From the NCBI GenBank assembly GCA_000751835.1, contig CCMQ01000021.1:20462-84461 (forward strand): 64,000 nucleotides of DNA. Reading direction: 5' to 3'. This stretch comes from Necropsobacter rosorum. Its GTDB lineage: Bacteria > Pseudomonadota > Gammaproteobacteria > Enterobacterales > Pasteurellaceae. Every line of letters begins with the position of its first letter. Position 1 is the stretch's first letter. Position numbers and translations under genes: made by a program. Below are positions 38,291 to 49,842 of this stretch, piece after piece. The notes below the pieces were generated by a model. It was not told the DNA's origin. It was given only the letters and a program-made list of their open reading frames with translations, and did no database searches.

Positions 38291-38938
38291 ATGATGCTGC
38301 CGGATTTTGCCCTGCTAAAAACGCAATTAATGCTGCCTCAGTTATTAAACGGCGGTTTGGAAACGCTGTTAAATTACCTGCTGCGGCGCACGGACCACTG
38401 CGAACCCTATTTACGCAAATTGAACGGAAAAGTGCTGGCGCTGCGGCTGCAACACCTTGACCTGCCACTGTATTGTGTATTTTCCACGCAACGGATCGAT
38501 GTGTTACATCATTATGAGGATGAGGCGGATTGTACGGTGGCGATCGCCGCCGGCTTATTGTTTAATCCGCCGAAAAAATCACAGCTCAGCGCCTGTATTA
38601 ATGCCAAAACCATTCAGTTGCAGGGCGATTTGCAGGTATTGCAGGATTTTGTCGGTCTGCTCGAATGGCTGGAAAAAGATCCCGCCGAGCTGATTGCGCC
38701 TTATGTGGGCGATGTCGCGGCGCATAGTGCGGTCAGTTTTTGCCGCGTTTTAACAACGGCGGTGAAACGGAAATACGCGCAAAGTCAGCGTTATTGCGGG
38801 GAACGGTTAACGGAAGAATGGGCGTTGTTGGCGCCGAGTCTGGCGGTCGCGGATTTTTGCGATCAGGTAAAAACGCTGGAAAAACAGACCGCACTTTTGG
38901 AACGGAAAATCACCGAACTAGACCTAATCGCTAAATGA
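38291..38938 (+). CDS. ubiJ: Ubiquinone biosynthesis accessory factor UbiJ
   Basis: A 215-residue SCP2-domain protein (formerly YigP). Its SCP2 domain binds ubiquinone precursors and it is part of the soluble Ubi complex. The lipid-binding SCP2 domain takes the first half and a helical C-terminal part follows, ending in the coiled-coil-like [20 protein letters not shown]. Two adjacent ATGs (38291 and 38294) follow AGGA; either may be used. The stop overlaps the ubiB start. Confidence 0.9.
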   Translation: MMLPDFALLKTQLMLPQLLNGGLETLLNYLLRRTDHCEPYLRKLNGKVLALRLQHLDLPLYCVFSTQRIDVLHHYEDEADCTVAIAAGLLFNPPKKSQLSACINAKTIQLQGDLQVLQDFVGLLEWLEKDPAELIAPYVGDVAAHSAVSFCRVLTTAVKRKYAQSQRYCGERLTEEWALLAPSLAVADFCDQVKTLEKQTALLERKITELDLIAK

Positions 38939-40572
38939 ACATTAAGAATATCAAACGGTTATATACCATCGTCAAAACCTTTCTGCATTACGGTATCGAT
39001 GAGATTCTGCCGCACAACCGCTATACCCGCCCGCTTCGCTGCTGGCGCAATACGCTGTTCTGGGTGCGCAATCGGCATCCGCATCAACCGTTCGGGCTGC
39101 GGCTGCGACTGGCGTTGCAGGAACTCGGCCCGGTATGGATTAAACTGGGGCAAATGCTGTCCACCCGACGCGATTTGTTCCCGCCGGATATCGCCGACGA
39201 ACTGGCGCTATTGCAGGATCAGGTAGAACCGTTCGACGGTAAAATCGCCCGCGCCCAAATAGAACAAGCCTTGGGCGGTCGGCTGGAAAACTGGTTTGCG
39301 GCATTCGACGAAAATGCGCTGGCGTCGGCTTCTATTGCGCAGGTACACACGGCAACCTTCAACGATGCTCAGCAATATGCCGGTCAGGATGTGGTGATTA
39401 AGGTGCTGCGACCGGGCATAGAGCCGCAAATTGAGGCGGATTTAAGCTGGATGTACAAACTGGCGGGCTGGATTCCGCGCTTATCGGCGGAGGGCTACCG
39501 CCTGCGTGCGGTGGAGGTGATCCGCGAATATGAAAAAACCCTGCGCGACGAGCTGGATTTACGCACCGAAATGGCCAATGCCATTCGCTTGCGCAATAAT
39601 TTTATCGACAGTCCGATGCTGTATATTCCGCAGATGTATCCGCAGTTCTGCCATCAAAATGTAATCGTAATGGAGCGGATTTACGGCATTCCGGTCTCGG
39701 ATATTGCCGCCCTGACGCGTAACGGCACCGATATGAAACTGCTGGCGGAACGCGGCGTACAGGTGTTTTTCACCCAAGTATTCCGCGACAGTTTTTTTCA
39801 TGCGGATATGCATCCCGGCAATATTTTCGTTAACCCGCAACATCCGCAGGATCCGCAATATATCGGCATTGACTGCGGCATTGTGGGCAAACTGAACGAT
39901 AACGATAAACGCTATCTGGCGGAAAGTTTTGTGGCGTTTTTTAACCGCGATTACCGCCGGGTGGCGCAAATGCATGTGGATGCCGGCTGGACGCCGCGGG
40001 ATACGGATATCGACGCCTTTGAACAGGCGTTCCGCGAGGTTTGCGAACCGATCTTCGCCAAACCGTTATCCGAAATTTCTTTCGCGCAGGTGTTACTCAA
40101 TCTGTTTAATGTGGCACGCGAATTTAATATGCAGGTCCAGCCGCAGCTGGTTCTGCTACAAAAAACCCTGCTGTATATCGAAGGGCTGGGGCGGCAGCTG
40201 TATCCGCAGCTGGATTTGTGGGATACGGCGAAACCGTTTTTGCAGGATTGGCTGAATCAACAAATGGGGCTCAAAACCTTAGCCAAAAGAATGGCGGGGA
40301 AATTGCCTTATTTGCAGGAACATTTGCCGGATCTGCCGGAAATGCTGATCGGCGCCGTGCAGCAACAGCGGCTAATCAGCGAACAGCTGCGCGCCATCAA
40401 CCACAAGCTGAGCCGGCAGCAGCGCTGGTATAAAAAAGCCTTTGCGCTATTGGCCGGCGGGGTGATTTTTATCGGCACCTTATGGCAATTCAGCGCACTG
40501 CCCGTCGGGTTAAGCGGCGGATTGTTGCTCCTCGGTCTGCTGATTTGGTTAGTCGGATTGCTCCTGCCATAG
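38935..40572 (+). CDS. ubiB: Protein kinase-like UbiB (ADCK family)
   Basis: An atypical kinase-like ATPase needed for ubiquinone synthesis. It has 545 residues. The family KxGQ motif is in [16 protein letters not shown] (about residue 75). The Ala-rich nucleotide loop lies near SASIAQVH, and [11 protein letters not shown] and IDCGIVG mark the catalytic part. Two membrane segments close the C-terminus. The ATG overlaps the ubiJ stop (ATGA). Confidence 0.95.
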   Translation: MNIKNIKRLYTIVKTFLHYGIDEILPHNRYTRPLRCWRNTLFWVRNRHPHQPFGLRLRLALQELGPVWIKLGQMLSTRRDLFPPDIADELALLQDQVEPFDGKIARAQIEQALGGRLENWFAAFDENALASASIAQVHTATFNDAQQYAGQDVVIKVLRPGIEPQIEADLSWMYKLAGWIPRLSAEGYRLRAVEVIREYEKTLRDELDLRTEMANAIRLRNNFIDSPMLYIPQMYPQFCHQNVIVMERIYGIPVSDIAALTRNGTDMKLLAERGVQVFFTQVFRDSFFHADMHPGNIFVNPQHPQDPQYIGIDCGIVGKLNDNDKRYLAESFVAFFNRDYRRVAQMHVDAGWTPRDTDIDAFEQAFREVCEPIFAKPLSEISFAQVLLNLFNVAREFNMQVQPQLVLLQKTLLYIEGLGRQLYPQLDLWDTAKPFLQDWLNQQMGLKTLAKRMAGKLPYLQEHLPDLPEMLIGAVQQQRLISEQLRAINHKLSRQQRWYKKAFALLAGGVIFIGTLWQFSALPVGLSGGLLLLGLLIWLVGLLLP

Positions 40573-40673
40573 GTGCAATTTTAAAAAATAATCGCAATTG
40601 ACTATTGTTCATATAGGGTAAAACAGTTATAGTCAGCGGTGGTTTTATAAATTGATTCCATAGGAGATTAAAA

Positions 40674-40904
40674 ATGGGTCTTGGTGGTGTAAGTATTTGG
40701 CAATTATTGATTGTTTTGCTTATCGTATTGGTGTTTTTCGGCACGAAGAAACTGAGAAATATCGGTTCCGATCTGGGAACGGCGGTAAAAGGGTTCAAAG
40801 ACGCAATGAAAGACGAACCGAAAGATGCCGAGTTTAAAAAAATCAGTGATGAGGCAGACAAAAAAGCGCAGACTGATCATGTAAAAGACAAAGAACAGGC
40901 CTAA
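40674..40904 (+). CDS. tatA: Twin-arginine translocase subunit TatA
   Basis: A 76-residue protein with one N-terminal membrane helix ([19 protein letters not shown]), the [14 protein letters not shown] hinge, an amphipathic helix and a charged tail. It forms the pore of the Tat system. AGGAG precedes the start. tatB begins 3 bases after its stop. A Tat substrate, the ABC binding protein at 35549-37138, lies in the same window. Confidence 0.96.
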   Translation: MGLGGVSIWQLLIVLLIVLVFFGTKKLRNIGSDLGTAVKGFKDAMKDEPKDAEFKKISDEADKKAQTDHVKDKEQA

Positions 40905-40907
40905 TCC

Positions 40908-41447
40908 GTGTTTGATATTGGTTTTTCCGAATTAGTTTTAATCCTCATCGTCGGGCTGGTGGTACTCGGTCCGCAGCGTTTGCCGGTGGCGATCCGTACG
41001 GTAATGGGCTGGGTGCGCACAATCCGCGGCATGGCGGCGAATGTGCAAAACGAGCTGAATCAGGAGTTAAAACTACAGGAGCTACAGGAAAGCATTAAAA
41101 AAGCCGAGCATCTCAATCTTCAGCAATTATCGCCGGAGCTTGGTAAAACGGTAGAAGAGCTGAAAGCCTCGGCGCAGAAAATAAAAGCGGATCTGGAGAA
41201 AAAAGCGGCGGAAACCAACACGGATTTTCAGCAACAGGTTCAGGCGCTTAAAGACTCCGTCGAAAAAACTGCCGTCGGCGACATGCCGGATACGGAAAGC
41301 GCCGAATCACAAAATACGCTTTCGCCGGCGGAACTTGCCGAATTAGCCGAGCAGGATGATCCGATGACCCGCATGGCAAATTATTATCCCGAAGAGGATA
41401 CCCTTGCCAACGTTAAGCCGGCGGAAAATAAACACTCAGCGAGTTAA
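40908..41447 (+). CDS. tatB: Twin-arginine translocase subunit TatB (GTG start)
   Basis: A 179-residue protein that with TatC receives twin-arginine signal peptides. The N-terminus [26 protein letters not shown] is the family signature, followed by a long amphipathic helix and an acidic variable tail. It starts with GTG at 40908, four bases after the tatA stop; no nearby ATG would keep the membrane helix. Confidence 0.94.
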   Translation: MFDIGFSELVLILIVGLVVLGPQRLPVAIRTVMGWVRTIRGMAANVQNELNQELKLQELQESIKKAEHLNLQQLSPELGKTVEELKASAQKIKADLEKKAAETNTDFQQQVQALKDSVEKTAVGDMPDTESAESQNTLSPAELAELAEQDDPMTRMANYYPEEDTLANVKPAENKHSAS

Positions 41448-41453
41448 CTTTTT

Positions 41454-42200
41454 ATGCATGTTGAAGAAACTCAGCCTTTAATCAGCCATCTGATCGAGTT
41501 GCGCAATCGCTTATTGCGCTGTGTGATTTTTGTCGCGGTGATTTTTCTGGCGTTGGTTTACTTTGCCAATGATATTTATAATTTTGTGGCGGCACCGCTG
41601 CTGGATGTTATGCCGGCAGGCATGAGCATGATCGCCACCAATATTGCGACGCCCTTTTTTACCCCGATTAAGCTGACCGGCGTGGTCGCCGTTTTTCTGT
41701 CGGTGCCTTTCCTGCTCTATCAACTGTGGGCATTTATCGCGCCGGCTTTATATCAGAACGAAAAAAAACTGGTTTATCCGTTGCTGTTTTCCAGCACCTT
41801 ATTGTTTTATCTGGGCGTGGCCTTTGCCTATTATGTGGTTTTCCCGCTGGTGTTCGGTTTTCTGACCAAAACTGCGCCGGAAGGGGTCGCCATTGCGACG
41901 GATATCAGCAGTTATCTGGATTTCGTGCTGACCATTTTTCTGGCTTTCGGCGTCTGTTTTGAAGTGCCGGTGGCCATTATCTTACTGTGCTGGACCGGCG
42001 TTACGACGGTGGCGGATTTAAAAACCAAGCGGCCTTATATTATCGTCAGCGCATTTGTGATCGGTATGCTGTTAACCCCGCCGGATATTTTCTCGCAGAC
42101 TTTACTGGCCGTGCCGATGTGCCTGTTATTTGAAGTGGGGTTATTGTTCGCCCGTTTTTATCAGCCGAAAGATGACGCCGATGACAGCGCGTCAGCATAA
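41454..42200 (+). CDS. tatC: Twin-arginine translocase subunit TatC
   Basis: A 248-residue membrane protein with six helices, the signal-peptide receptor of the Tat pathway. The N-terminal [14 protein letters not shown] and the FxxP-type loop ([27 protein letters not shown]) are conserved. It ends the ubiE-to-tatC series; a hairpin terminator follows. Confidence 0.96.
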   Translation: MHVEETQPLISHLIELRNRLLRCVIFVAVIFLALVYFANDIYNFVAAPLLDVMPAGMSMIATNIATPFFTPIKLTGVVAVFLSVPFLLYQLWAFIAPALYQNEKKLVYPLLFSSTLLFYLGVAFAYYVVFPLVFGFLTKTAPEGVAIATDISSYLDFVLTIFLAFGVCFEVPVAIILLCWTGVTTVADLKTKRPYIIVSAFVIGMLLTPPDIFSQTLLAVPMCLLFEVGLLFARFYQPKDDADDSASA

Positions 42201-42205
42201 TATAA

Positions 42206-43276
<1,071 letters not shown>

Positions 43277-43285
43277 GAACCGCCT

Positions 43286-43654
43286 ATGCCTAAAAACGAA
43301 GTGGATTTTTCCAATGTATTTCTGGAAAAAGATAAAAACTATATGCTGATTACCTACCTGACCTTTGCCGGCGGCATTTTTATTCCTTTGCTGCCGATCG
43401 TCGGCGTAGTGCTGGCTTACATAAAACGCAGCGAGGTACAGGGCACCGTCTATCACGCGCACCTGACGTATCTGATCCGCACCTTCTGGGGATTTGTCGC
43501 CGGCATCATCCTCGGCTCGATATTGCTGCTTATTATTATCGGAAAACTGCTCCTGATCGCCGTCTGGATCTGGTTTTTATTCCGCATTATTTACGGCTTT
43601 ATCAAATTACTGGACAAACAACCGGTAACGACCACCGGGTGGTTTATAAAGTAA
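43286..43654 (+). CDS. Small membrane protein, DUF4870-like
   Basis: A 122-residue protein with about three hydrophobic segments: residues 20-48, 65-90 and 88-110. The first is followed by the conserved-looking YIKRSEVQGTVYHAHLTYLIRTFW stretch. It resembles DUF4870-type proteins, whose function is unknown. It begins 9 bases after hemB and ends at a double uptake-signal terminator, so it is probably co-transcribed with hemB. Confidence 0.7.
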   Translation: MPKNEVDFSNVFLEKDKNYMLITYLTFAGGIFIPLLPIVGVVLAYIKRSEVQGTVYHAHLTYLIRTFWGFVAGIILGSILLLIIIGKLLLIAVWIWFLFRIIYGFIKLLDKQPVTTTGWFIK

Positions 43655-43684
43655 AATATCGTCACGTTCCATCGCGCAATGTAT

Positions 43685-43712
43685 AAAGTGCGGTGTTTTT
43701 CACCGCACTTTT
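43685..43712. terminator. Bidirectional terminator made of two inverted uptake signals
   Basis: AAAGTGCGGTG-TTTTT-CACCGCACTTT with flanking T residues. It separates the convergent DUF4870-like gene and the nucleoside carrier gene. Confidence 0.85.
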
Positions 43713-43717
43713 GCGAA

Positions 43718-44983
43718 TTAAATAATCTGTCCGCCGATACCAATAAATAAACCGGCGATTGCACCGCTCATAAGGTTTGATAGTGAACCGGCGATAACGG
43801 CTTTTAGGCCTAATTTGGCAATATCGCTGCGGCGATTCGGCGCCATACTGCCTAAGCCGCCGATTAAAATGGCAATTGAGCCGAAATTGGCGAAACCGCA
43901 TAAAGCAAAGGTCACGATCGCGACCGTTTTTGCCTGTAGTTGTATCGCAGAATCCGGACTTAAATATTGGACAAAATCAATATAAGCCACAAATTCGTTC
44001 AACACTAATTTTTGTCCGATCATCGAACCGGATAAATGCGCCTCTTGCCAAGGAACGCCGATTGCCCAGGCGATTGGCTGAAAAATATAACCTAAAATAG
44101 ATTGCAGAGTGACGTTCTCAAATCCTACGGCTCCTGCCGCGGCGCCGATAATCCAGTTCAACATGGCGATTAATGCGATAAACGCAACCAGCATAGCGCC
44201 GATATTAATGGCTAACTGTACGCCTGAAATCGCACCGCCGGCGGCGGCATCAATAATATTAGCGGGTTTTTCTTCCGTGTAATTATCTGAAATGTCTTCC
44301 TGTGGCGTCTCGGTTTGCGGCAAGATAATTTTGGCAAACAATAAGCCGCCGGGCGCCGCCATAAATGAGGCGGCGATCAAATAAGGCAGCGGAATGCCTA
44401 AGCCGACATACCCGGCTAAATTTGCACCGGCCACAGAAGCTAAGCCTCCGGTCATCACCGCAAATAATTCGGATTTGGTCATGTTTTTAATATAAGGTCT
44501 GACTAATAACGGCGCTTCGGTTTGCCCGACGAAGATATTTGCCGCGGCGGAGGTGGATTCTGTTTTGGAGGTTTTCAGCAGCTTCTGTAATGCGCCGCCC
44601 AAAATTCTAATCACAAATGACATCACGCCTAAATAATACAATAGCGAGATTAAGGCGGAGAAAAAGATGATGGACGGTAACACATACAATGCGAACACAA
44701 AACTGTCGTTGCCAAGTACATCAGCCATTCGTTGACTGACTAAACCGCCGAACAGGAATTTTATACCTTCGCCGCCAAAACTGATGATCTTGCCCACACC
44801 GTCAGAGACGCCCATTAAAATTGACCGTCCCCAGGGAACATACAAAATCAACGCACCAATACCGATTTGTAAAGCAAAAGCACCGAATACGGTACGAAAA
44901 TTAATGGCTTTTTTGTTACCGGACAGTAAAAAGGCGATCAATAACAAAATAAAAATACCGAACAGGCTGTTTAAAATGCTCAT
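43718..44983 (-). CDS. psuT: Concentrative nucleoside transporter (NupC/CNT family), probable pseudouridine carrier
   Basis: A 421-residue CNT-family carrier with about ten membrane segments. The family motifs GQTEAPLLVRPYI (about residues 145-157) and GFANFGSIAILIGGLG near the C-terminus are clear. AAGGGG precedes the start at 44983. It directly follows psuG in the same direction, so pseudouridine import is the likely role, as for the E. coli NupC-like carrier of the psu locus. The symbol rests on context. Confidence 0.82.
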   Translation of the reverse strand: MSILNSLFGIFILLLIAFLLSGNKKAINFRTVFGAFALQIGIGALILYVPWGRSILMGVSDGVGKIISFGGEGIKFLFGGLVSQRMADVLGNDSFVFALYVLPSIIFFSALISLLYYLGVMSFVIRILGGALQKLLKTSKTESTSAAANIFVGQTEAPLLVRPYIKNMTKSELFAVMTGGLASVAGANLAGYVGLGIPLPYLIAASFMAAPGGLLFAKIILPQTETPQEDISDNYTEEKPANIIDAAAGGAISGVQLAINIGAMLVAFIALIAMLNWIIGAAAGAVGFENVTLQSILGYIFQPIAWAIGVPWQEAHLSGSMIGQKLVLNEFVAYIDFVQYLSPDSAIQLQAKTVAIVTFALCGFANFGSIAILIGGLGSMAPNRRSDIAKLGLKAVIAGSLSNLMSGAIAGLFIGIGGQII

Positions 44984-45045
44984 GTTATGCCCCTTAAAAT
45001 AAGTCTGATAAAAAATCGGCAGTGAATACTCACTGCCCATTCCGA

Positions 45046-45960
45046 TCATTGCTGATTAAAATATTGCACGGCTAAGGTCGCACCGATTTTTGCATTGTTT
45101 TTCACCAGCTTAATGTTGGCTTCCAGGCTTTTACCACCGCTTATTTCGACGATTTTGCCGAGCAGGAACGGAGTAATGTCCTTGCCTTTAATGCCTTTTT
45201 CTTCCGCTTCTTTGACCGCACTTTCGATAATGCCGTTAATATAGTCGGGCGCTAACGCATCCTGCTCCGGAATCGGGTTGGCAACCACGATGCCGCCGTT
45301 TAATCCTAATTCCCATTTGATTTTGATCATCGCGGCGATGTGCGCAAGATCATCGGAAGAAAGCGCTAACGGTAAACCGCTGTCGCGGGTAAAGAATGCC
45401 GGTAAGTTCTGCGTTTGGTAACCGATGACAGGCACACCTTTGGTTTCCAAATATTCCAATGTCGCCGGTAAATCCAAAATAGACTTGGCGCCGGCACAAA
45501 TCACGGCCACCCCGGTCTGCGCCAATTCATCCAGATCCGCAGAAATATCCAGATTATGTTCCCAGCCGCGGTGTACGCCGCCTAAGCCGCCGGTAACAAA
45601 AAATTTAATGCCGGCCAACTGGGCCGCAATCATTGTGGTGGCAACGGTGGTCGCACCGAGTTTTTGAGAGGCGATGACATCGGCTAAATCACGGCGCGAT
45701 ACTTTGGCGATACCTTTACTGCTGCCGAACATTTCCAGTTCCTCATCGGACAGCCCGATTTTAATTTTCCCCGCCACTATAGCGATCGTTGCCGGCACGG
45801 CGCCGTTATCACGAATAATTTGCTCCACTTCGCGTGCCATAGCCACATTTTGCGGATAAGGCATGCCATGGGAAATAATTGTGGATTCCAGCGCGACAAT
45901 GGGTAAACCTTTTGCCATACCGGCTCGGACTTCTTCGGATAATATAAGATATTTATTCAT
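45046..45960 (-). CDS. psuG: Pseudouridine-5'-phosphate glycosidase PsuG
   Basis: Splits the C-C glycosidic bond of pseudouridine 5'-phosphate to uracil and ribose 5-phosphate. It has 304 residues. The catalytic motifs are [16 protein letters not shown] (Glu near residue 24), AGKIKIGL and the Lys-containing [10 protein letters not shown], and NPIPEQDAL follows. GGAG precedes the start at 45960, which lies within the last codons of psuK (8-base overlap). Confidence 0.95.
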   Translation of the reverse strand: MNKYLILSEEVRAGMAKGLPIVALESTIISHGMPYPQNVAMAREVEQIIRDNGAVPATIAIVAGKIKIGLSDEELEMFGSSKGIAKVSRRDLADVIASQKLGATTVATTMIAAQLAGIKFFVTGGLGGVHRGWEHNLDISADLDELAQTGVAVICAGAKSILDLPATLEYLETKGVPVIGYQTQNLPAFFTRDSGLPLALSSDDLAHIAAMIKIKWELGLNGGIVVANPIPEQDALAPDYINGIIESAVKEAEEKGIKGKDITPFLLGKIVEISGGKSLEANIKLVKNNAKIGATLAVQYFNQQ

Positions 45961-47056
45961 AATAATTCTCCATTTCAAGTTCTAATTGCTGTTTGGTGAG
46001 ATTCGGGCGTACGGTAAATTCTGATTGAATCGTATGATAGGCATTGGTTATTCCGGCCAGAATACAATCATCCACCTTGTGATTGTTCAACCACGCGGCA
46101 ATGTAGGCTCCGCTGAATCCGTCTCCGGCACCGGTGACATCCACGATTTTTTCTGCGGCCACTTGTTTGACCGGATACCATTTGCGCGTTTTTGGCGAAG
46201 CCGCCAAAACGCCTTTCGAACCGGCGGTTAAAATAATCTGTTTTACTCCGTAACCCAGTACGGTATCGATTGCCTGATCGAGTTTTTCCTCACTGTCCAA
46301 CACTGAATTCACAAAAGCGCCGAGTTCTCCTTTGTTAATAAACAGGCAATCTACGGCGGACAATTGATGCGGTAAGTGCGCCATTTTCGGTTCGGATACC
46401 GCAATAACTGCCAGTTTGATTTGCTGTTTTAACGTATAAGCGCATAGAAATTCCACCGTTTCTTTCGGGCAGTTAAGATCCACTACGATACAGCCGGCAT
46501 TGCGTAAAATATGCTGTTGTTTCACCAAAAGATCCGGAGTAAACGCATCGTAAATGGACATATCCGCCAAGCCGAGATACATTTCGCCGTCGCGATCCAA
46601 TAACGCGGTATAACAGCCGGTGGACTGGCCTTCAATAATGATGACACCTTCGGTATCCATAAAAGGGGAAGACAGATTTTTAATTCGTCCCCATTCCGGA
46701 TCGTTGCCGACAGTCGAAATTAATACCACGTCTTTTTCCAATCGCCCCAGATTTTCCGCAACATTGCGTACTACGCCGCCGATAGATACGGTGGAATTCA
46801 CCGGATTGGAGGTGTAGCCGTACAATTCATGATCGGTTTTAATTTTTTTATCCAAATTGGCCGCGCCGATACAGACGATTTGATTACGGGTATTGACGAG
46901 ATAAGCCCGGCCCAGCAAATCACCGCGTTTGACTAAATTAGAGATAATATTGGCGACAGCCGGGCGGGATAAATCCACTTGTTCGGCAATTTCTTGCTGC
47001 GAAATAAATGGATTTTTGCGGATTAAGTCAAAAATAATACGTTCATTTTCGGTCAT
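45953..47056 (-). CDS. psuK: Pseudouridine kinase with N-terminal helix-turn-helix
   Basis: A 367-residue PfkB-type kinase, about 55 residues longer than E. coli PsuK. The extra N-terminus (residues 1-55) is a winged helix-turn-helix of the kind in transcription factors ([39 protein letters not shown]). The kinase part has [14 protein letters not shown] and the C-terminal [13 protein letters not shown] catalytic block. It phosphorylates pseudouridine for PsuG. The fused DNA-binding part suggests that it also controls its own operon. GGAGG precedes the ATG at 47056. Confidence 0.92.
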   Translation of the reverse strand: MTENERIIFDLIRKNPFISQQEIAEQVDLSRPAVANIISNLVKRGDLLGRAYLVNTRNQIVCIGAANLDKKIKTDHELYGYTSNPVNSTVSIGGVVRNVAENLGRLEKDVVLISTVGNDPEWGRIKNLSSPFMDTEGVIIIEGQSTGCYTALLDRDGEMYLGLADMSIYDAFTPDLLVKQQHILRNAGCIVVDLNCPKETVEFLCAYTLKQQIKLAVIAVSEPKMAHLPHQLSAVDCLFINKGELGAFVNSVLDSEEKLDQAIDTVLGYGVKQIILTAGSKGVLAASPKTRKWYPVKQVAAEKIVDVTGAGDGFSGAYIAAWLNNHKVDDCILAGITNAYHTIQSEFTVRPNLTKQQLELEMENYYE

Positions 47057-47073
47057 GGTTAATCCTCCAAAAT

Positions 47074-47104
47074 AAACATAAGTTTATTATTAAAACTTAT
47101 GTTT
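47074..47104. repeat. Perfect inverted repeat upstream of psuK, candidate operator
   Basis: AAACATAAGTTT (47074-47085) and AAACTTATGTTT (47093-47104) are perfect inverted copies with a 7-base spacer. It lies 18 bases before the psuK start codon. It has no T-run and is the right size for a dimeric winged-helix protein, possibly PsuK itself. Confidence 0.7.
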
Positions 47105-47153
47105 GGTATTGTGGGTTACTATTTAACCGATTTCAACGGTTTGATCTCAGAAT

Positions 47154-47169
47154 TGTGATCATCTTCACG
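47154..47169 (-). promoter_or_regulatory. CRP site upstream of the psu operon
   Basis: TGTGA-TCATCT-TCACG, nine of ten matches to the CRP core. It lies about 100 bases upstream of psuK, beyond the inverted repeat. Confidence 0.6.
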
Positions 47170-47223
47170 AAAATAAAAGCTGGGTGGGCGGGTAATCCGG
47201 ACGGATAGGAGTGCGGATAATGA

Positions 47224-47256
47224 TTAAAAAAAGCGCCGGATATATCCGACGCTTTA
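47224..47256 (-). terminator. Terminator after glyS
   Basis: On the minus strand AAAGCGTCGGATA and TATCCGGCGCTTT form a stem with one mismatch, followed by TTTTAAT. It lies 32 bases after the glyS stop. Confidence 0.85.
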
Positions 47257-47287
47257 TCAATTACAGTTTCAGCAGGTTGTTATCCCA

Positions 47288-49357
47288 TTACTGCAATAAC
47301 GAGATGTCCGCAACTTGTAAAAACAGATTTTGCAGGGTATTTAAAATGGCCAGGCGGTTATTACGCAGTTTTTGATCTTCGGCGTTCACCATTACATTAT
47401 CAAAGAAATTATCCACCGGTTCGCGCAGTGCGGCCAGGCGATCCAGCGCGGTTCGGTATTCGCCTGCGGCAAATAACGGCTGCAATGCTTGCTGTAAGGT
47501 GTCAACCTGTTCGGCGAGGGCGATTTCCGCCGGTTCCACACATAAAGTGCGGTCGATTTTCGCTGCGATTTGGCCGTCTGTTTTCGCCAGAATATTACCG
47601 ACGCGTTTATTCGCCGCCGCCAGCGCTTCGGCGGAATCCAGCGTGCGGAAATGAGCCACGGCATGAACACGGGCGTCGAAATCCGCCGGTCTGGTCGGCC
47701 GGCGTGCCAGTACCGCCTGAATCACATCGACGCTGATGCCTTTGTCCTGATACCAGGCGCGGAAACGGCCGAGCATAAAGTCCACCACGTCGTTGACCAC
47801 ATTCGGGTTGGTTAATTTATTGCCGAAAAGTGCGGTGGATTTTTCGGTTAAATCCGCCAGATCCAACGGCAGTTTTTTCTCCACGATAATCCGCAGCACG
47901 CCGAGTGCCGCACGGCGCAAGGCGAAAGGATCGGCGCTGCCTTTCGGCTGCTGGCCGATGCCGAAAATACCGGTCAGAGTATCCATTTTATCCGCCAGTG
48001 CGAGCGCACAGGCCACCAGCGATCCCGGCAGGCTGTCGCCGGCAAAGCGCGGCATATATTGTTCGTTCAGCGCCACGGCGATCTCTTCGTCTTCACCGTC
48101 GTGACGTGCATAATGCATACCCATGACGCCTTGGGTGTCGGTAAATTCAAACACCATATTGGTCATCAGATCGCATTTCGACAATAATCCCGCGCGCGTG
48201 GCCTTGTTGACATCAGCGCCGATCTGGGCGGCGATAATCCCGCTTAGCTGTTCAATCCGGTCGGTTTTGTCGCGCAGGGTGCCGAGCTGTTGCTGGAACA
48301 GTACGGTTTCCAGACGCGGCAGCTGATCGGCCAGACGCTGTTTTAAATCGGTTTTGAAGAAAAATTCCGCATCGGTCAACCGCGGACGAACGACTTTTTC
48401 ATTACCTTCAATAATCGCGCTCGGATCCGCCGGATTAATATTCGAGACGAAGATAAAGTGCGGTAATAATTTGCCGTTTTTATCGTAAATCGGGAAGTAT
48501 TTTTGGTCGCCTTTCATGGTGTAAACCAGCGCTTCCGCCGGTACGGCAAGAAAACGCTCTTCAAATTTCGCCGTCAGTACGTTCGGATATTCCACCAAGG
48601 CGGTCACTTCGTCCAATAAATCCTCTTCAATATCCGCCACTCCGCCAAGTGCGGTGGCTTTTTCCTGCGCATTTGCCCGAATTAACGCTTTGCGCTCGTT
48701 AAAGTCGGCAATCACCGAGCCTTTTTCTTTCAGCAGAGCAGGGTATTGATCCGCGTGAGTCAGGCGCAATTCACGTTCGCCGAGAAAACGGTGCCCGCGA
48801 ATCAGGGTATCGCTCGGTATGCCGAGGATGTCGCCGGCAATTAATTGATCGCCGAATAACAGGGTAACGGTATGCACCGGGCGTACGAACTGTTCGGTTT
48901 TATCGCCCCAGCGCATGGTTTTCGGAATTGGTAATTTTGCCAGCGAATCGGCGATCATCTTGCGTAATAAATTTTGCGTCGGCTGACCTTCAATCACGGC
49001 GCGGTGTACCAGCCATTCCCCTTTTTCGGTGGTCAGGCGCTGCGCCTGACTGACACTGATCCCGCAGCCGCGCGCCCAGCCTTCCGCCGCTTTGGTCGGG
49101 TTGCCGTCGCCGTCAAAGGCCGCCGATACCGCCGGGCCGCGTTTTTCGATTTGCTTGCTCGGCTGGCTGGTGCTCAAGCCTAACACTTTCACCGCCAAAC
49201 GACGGGGAGCGGCAAACCATTCCACTTTGTCAAAGGCTAAACCGGCCTGCTTTAACTCTTGTTCGACATTGTCGGCAAAAGCAGTGGCTAATTTTTTCAG
49301 CGCCTTCGGCGGCAACTCTTCGGTGCCGATTTCGGCGAGGAAATTTTGTTTTGTCAT
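47288..49357 (-). CDS. glyS: Glycine-tRNA ligase beta subunit
   Basis: Beta subunit of the bacterial alpha2-beta2 glycyl-tRNA synthetase, which carries tRNA recognition. It has 689 residues. The family start [19 protein letters not shown] is present, the HD-like region with [11 protein letters not shown] and [11 protein letters not shown], and a C-terminal anticodon-binding helical domain ([16 protein letters not shown]). It lies downstream of glyQ but separated from it by two small genes, whereas the subunits are usually adjacent. Confidence 0.96.
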   Translation of the reverse strand: MTKQNFLAEIGTEELPPKALKKLATAFADNVEQELKQAGLAFDKVEWFAAPRRLAVKVLGLSTSQPSKQIEKRGPAVSAAFDGDGNPTKAAEGWARGCGISVSQAQRLTTEKGEWLVHRAVIEGQPTQNLLRKMIADSLAKLPIPKTMRWGDKTEQFVRPVHTVTLLFGDQLIAGDILGIPSDTLIRGHRFLGERELRLTHADQYPALLKEKGSVIADFNERKALIRANAQEKATALGGVADIEEDLLDEVTALVEYPNVLTAKFEERFLAVPAEALVYTMKGDQKYFPIYDKNGKLLPHFIFVSNINPADPSAIIEGNEKVVRPRLTDAEFFFKTDLKQRLADQLPRLETVLFQQQLGTLRDKTDRIEQLSGIIAAQIGADVNKATRAGLLSKCDLMTNMVFEFTDTQGVMGMHYARHDGEDEEIAVALNEQYMPRFAGDSLPGSLVACALALADKMDTLTGIFGIGQQPKGSADPFALRRAALGVLRIIVEKKLPLDLADLTEKSTALFGNKLTNPNVVNDVVDFMLGRFRAWYQDKGISVDVIQAVLARRPTRPADFDARVHAVAHFRTLDSAEALAAANKRVGNILAKTDGQIAAKIDRTLCVEPAEIALAEQVDTLQQALQPLFAAGEYRTALDRLAALREPVDNFFDNVMVNAEDQKLRNNRLAILNTLQNLFLQVADISLLQ

Positions 49358-49577
49358 TGTTTTATCTCTTTGAATTATCTCTTTATATTTTAAAAAATTG
49401 CGGATTTCCGTTAAGCGCAAAACGGCTATTTCTAAGCCGACCGAATCGTTTCCTACGCTTTCCAAACACAACTCAAGCCGTTAGCCCGGCTTCAATTCAA
49501 TCTAAACCTCACATGGCAAGCGCATCACGGTAAAAGCAAGTCGATTTTCTGTGATAAATCGTTTAGTTATCCTGCGT

Positions 49578-49838
49578 TTATCCGAAAATGGCGTCCAGCT
49601 CCGCAATATCCAATACCACGTTTTCTTCGTCCAAAACCAGCGCCGGAATGCCGATATAGCCGTGCGCTTTGGCGTGATCAAACGCGCTGTGGCGATCACG
49701 CAATCTTAAAAACGGTTTAAAAGTCGCACCGCTTTGAGTAATATCCAGCGCGTCATAATCCACGCCTAAACGTTGTAATTCGGCGACGAACGGCGCGGTG
49801 TCCGGACACCAAGGGGCGAAATATAAAACAGGTTTCAT
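49578..49838 (-). CDS. Glutaredoxin-like protein
   Basis: An 86-residue thioredoxin-fold protein. The redox site is CPDT at residues 9-12 (YFAPWCPDTAPF), a single-Cys (monothiol) form of the usual CPYC. IGIPALVLDEENVV holds the cis-Pro loop. It resembles glutaredoxin-related proteins of unknown partner. It starts 4 bases after the nitrobindin-like gene and is preceded by AAGGA, so the pair is co-transcribed. Confidence 0.8.
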   Translation of the reverse strand: MKPVLYFAPWCPDTAPFVAELQRLGVDYDALDITQSGATFKPFLRLRDRHSAFDHAKAHGYIGIPALVLDEENVVLDIAELDAIFG

Positions 49839-49842
49839 AATA

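Noticed and set aside
40573..40673. Separate sigma-70 promoter for tatA (TTGACT near 40597)
   Set aside because: No -10 element at acceptable spacing; read-through from ubiB is enough to explain expression.
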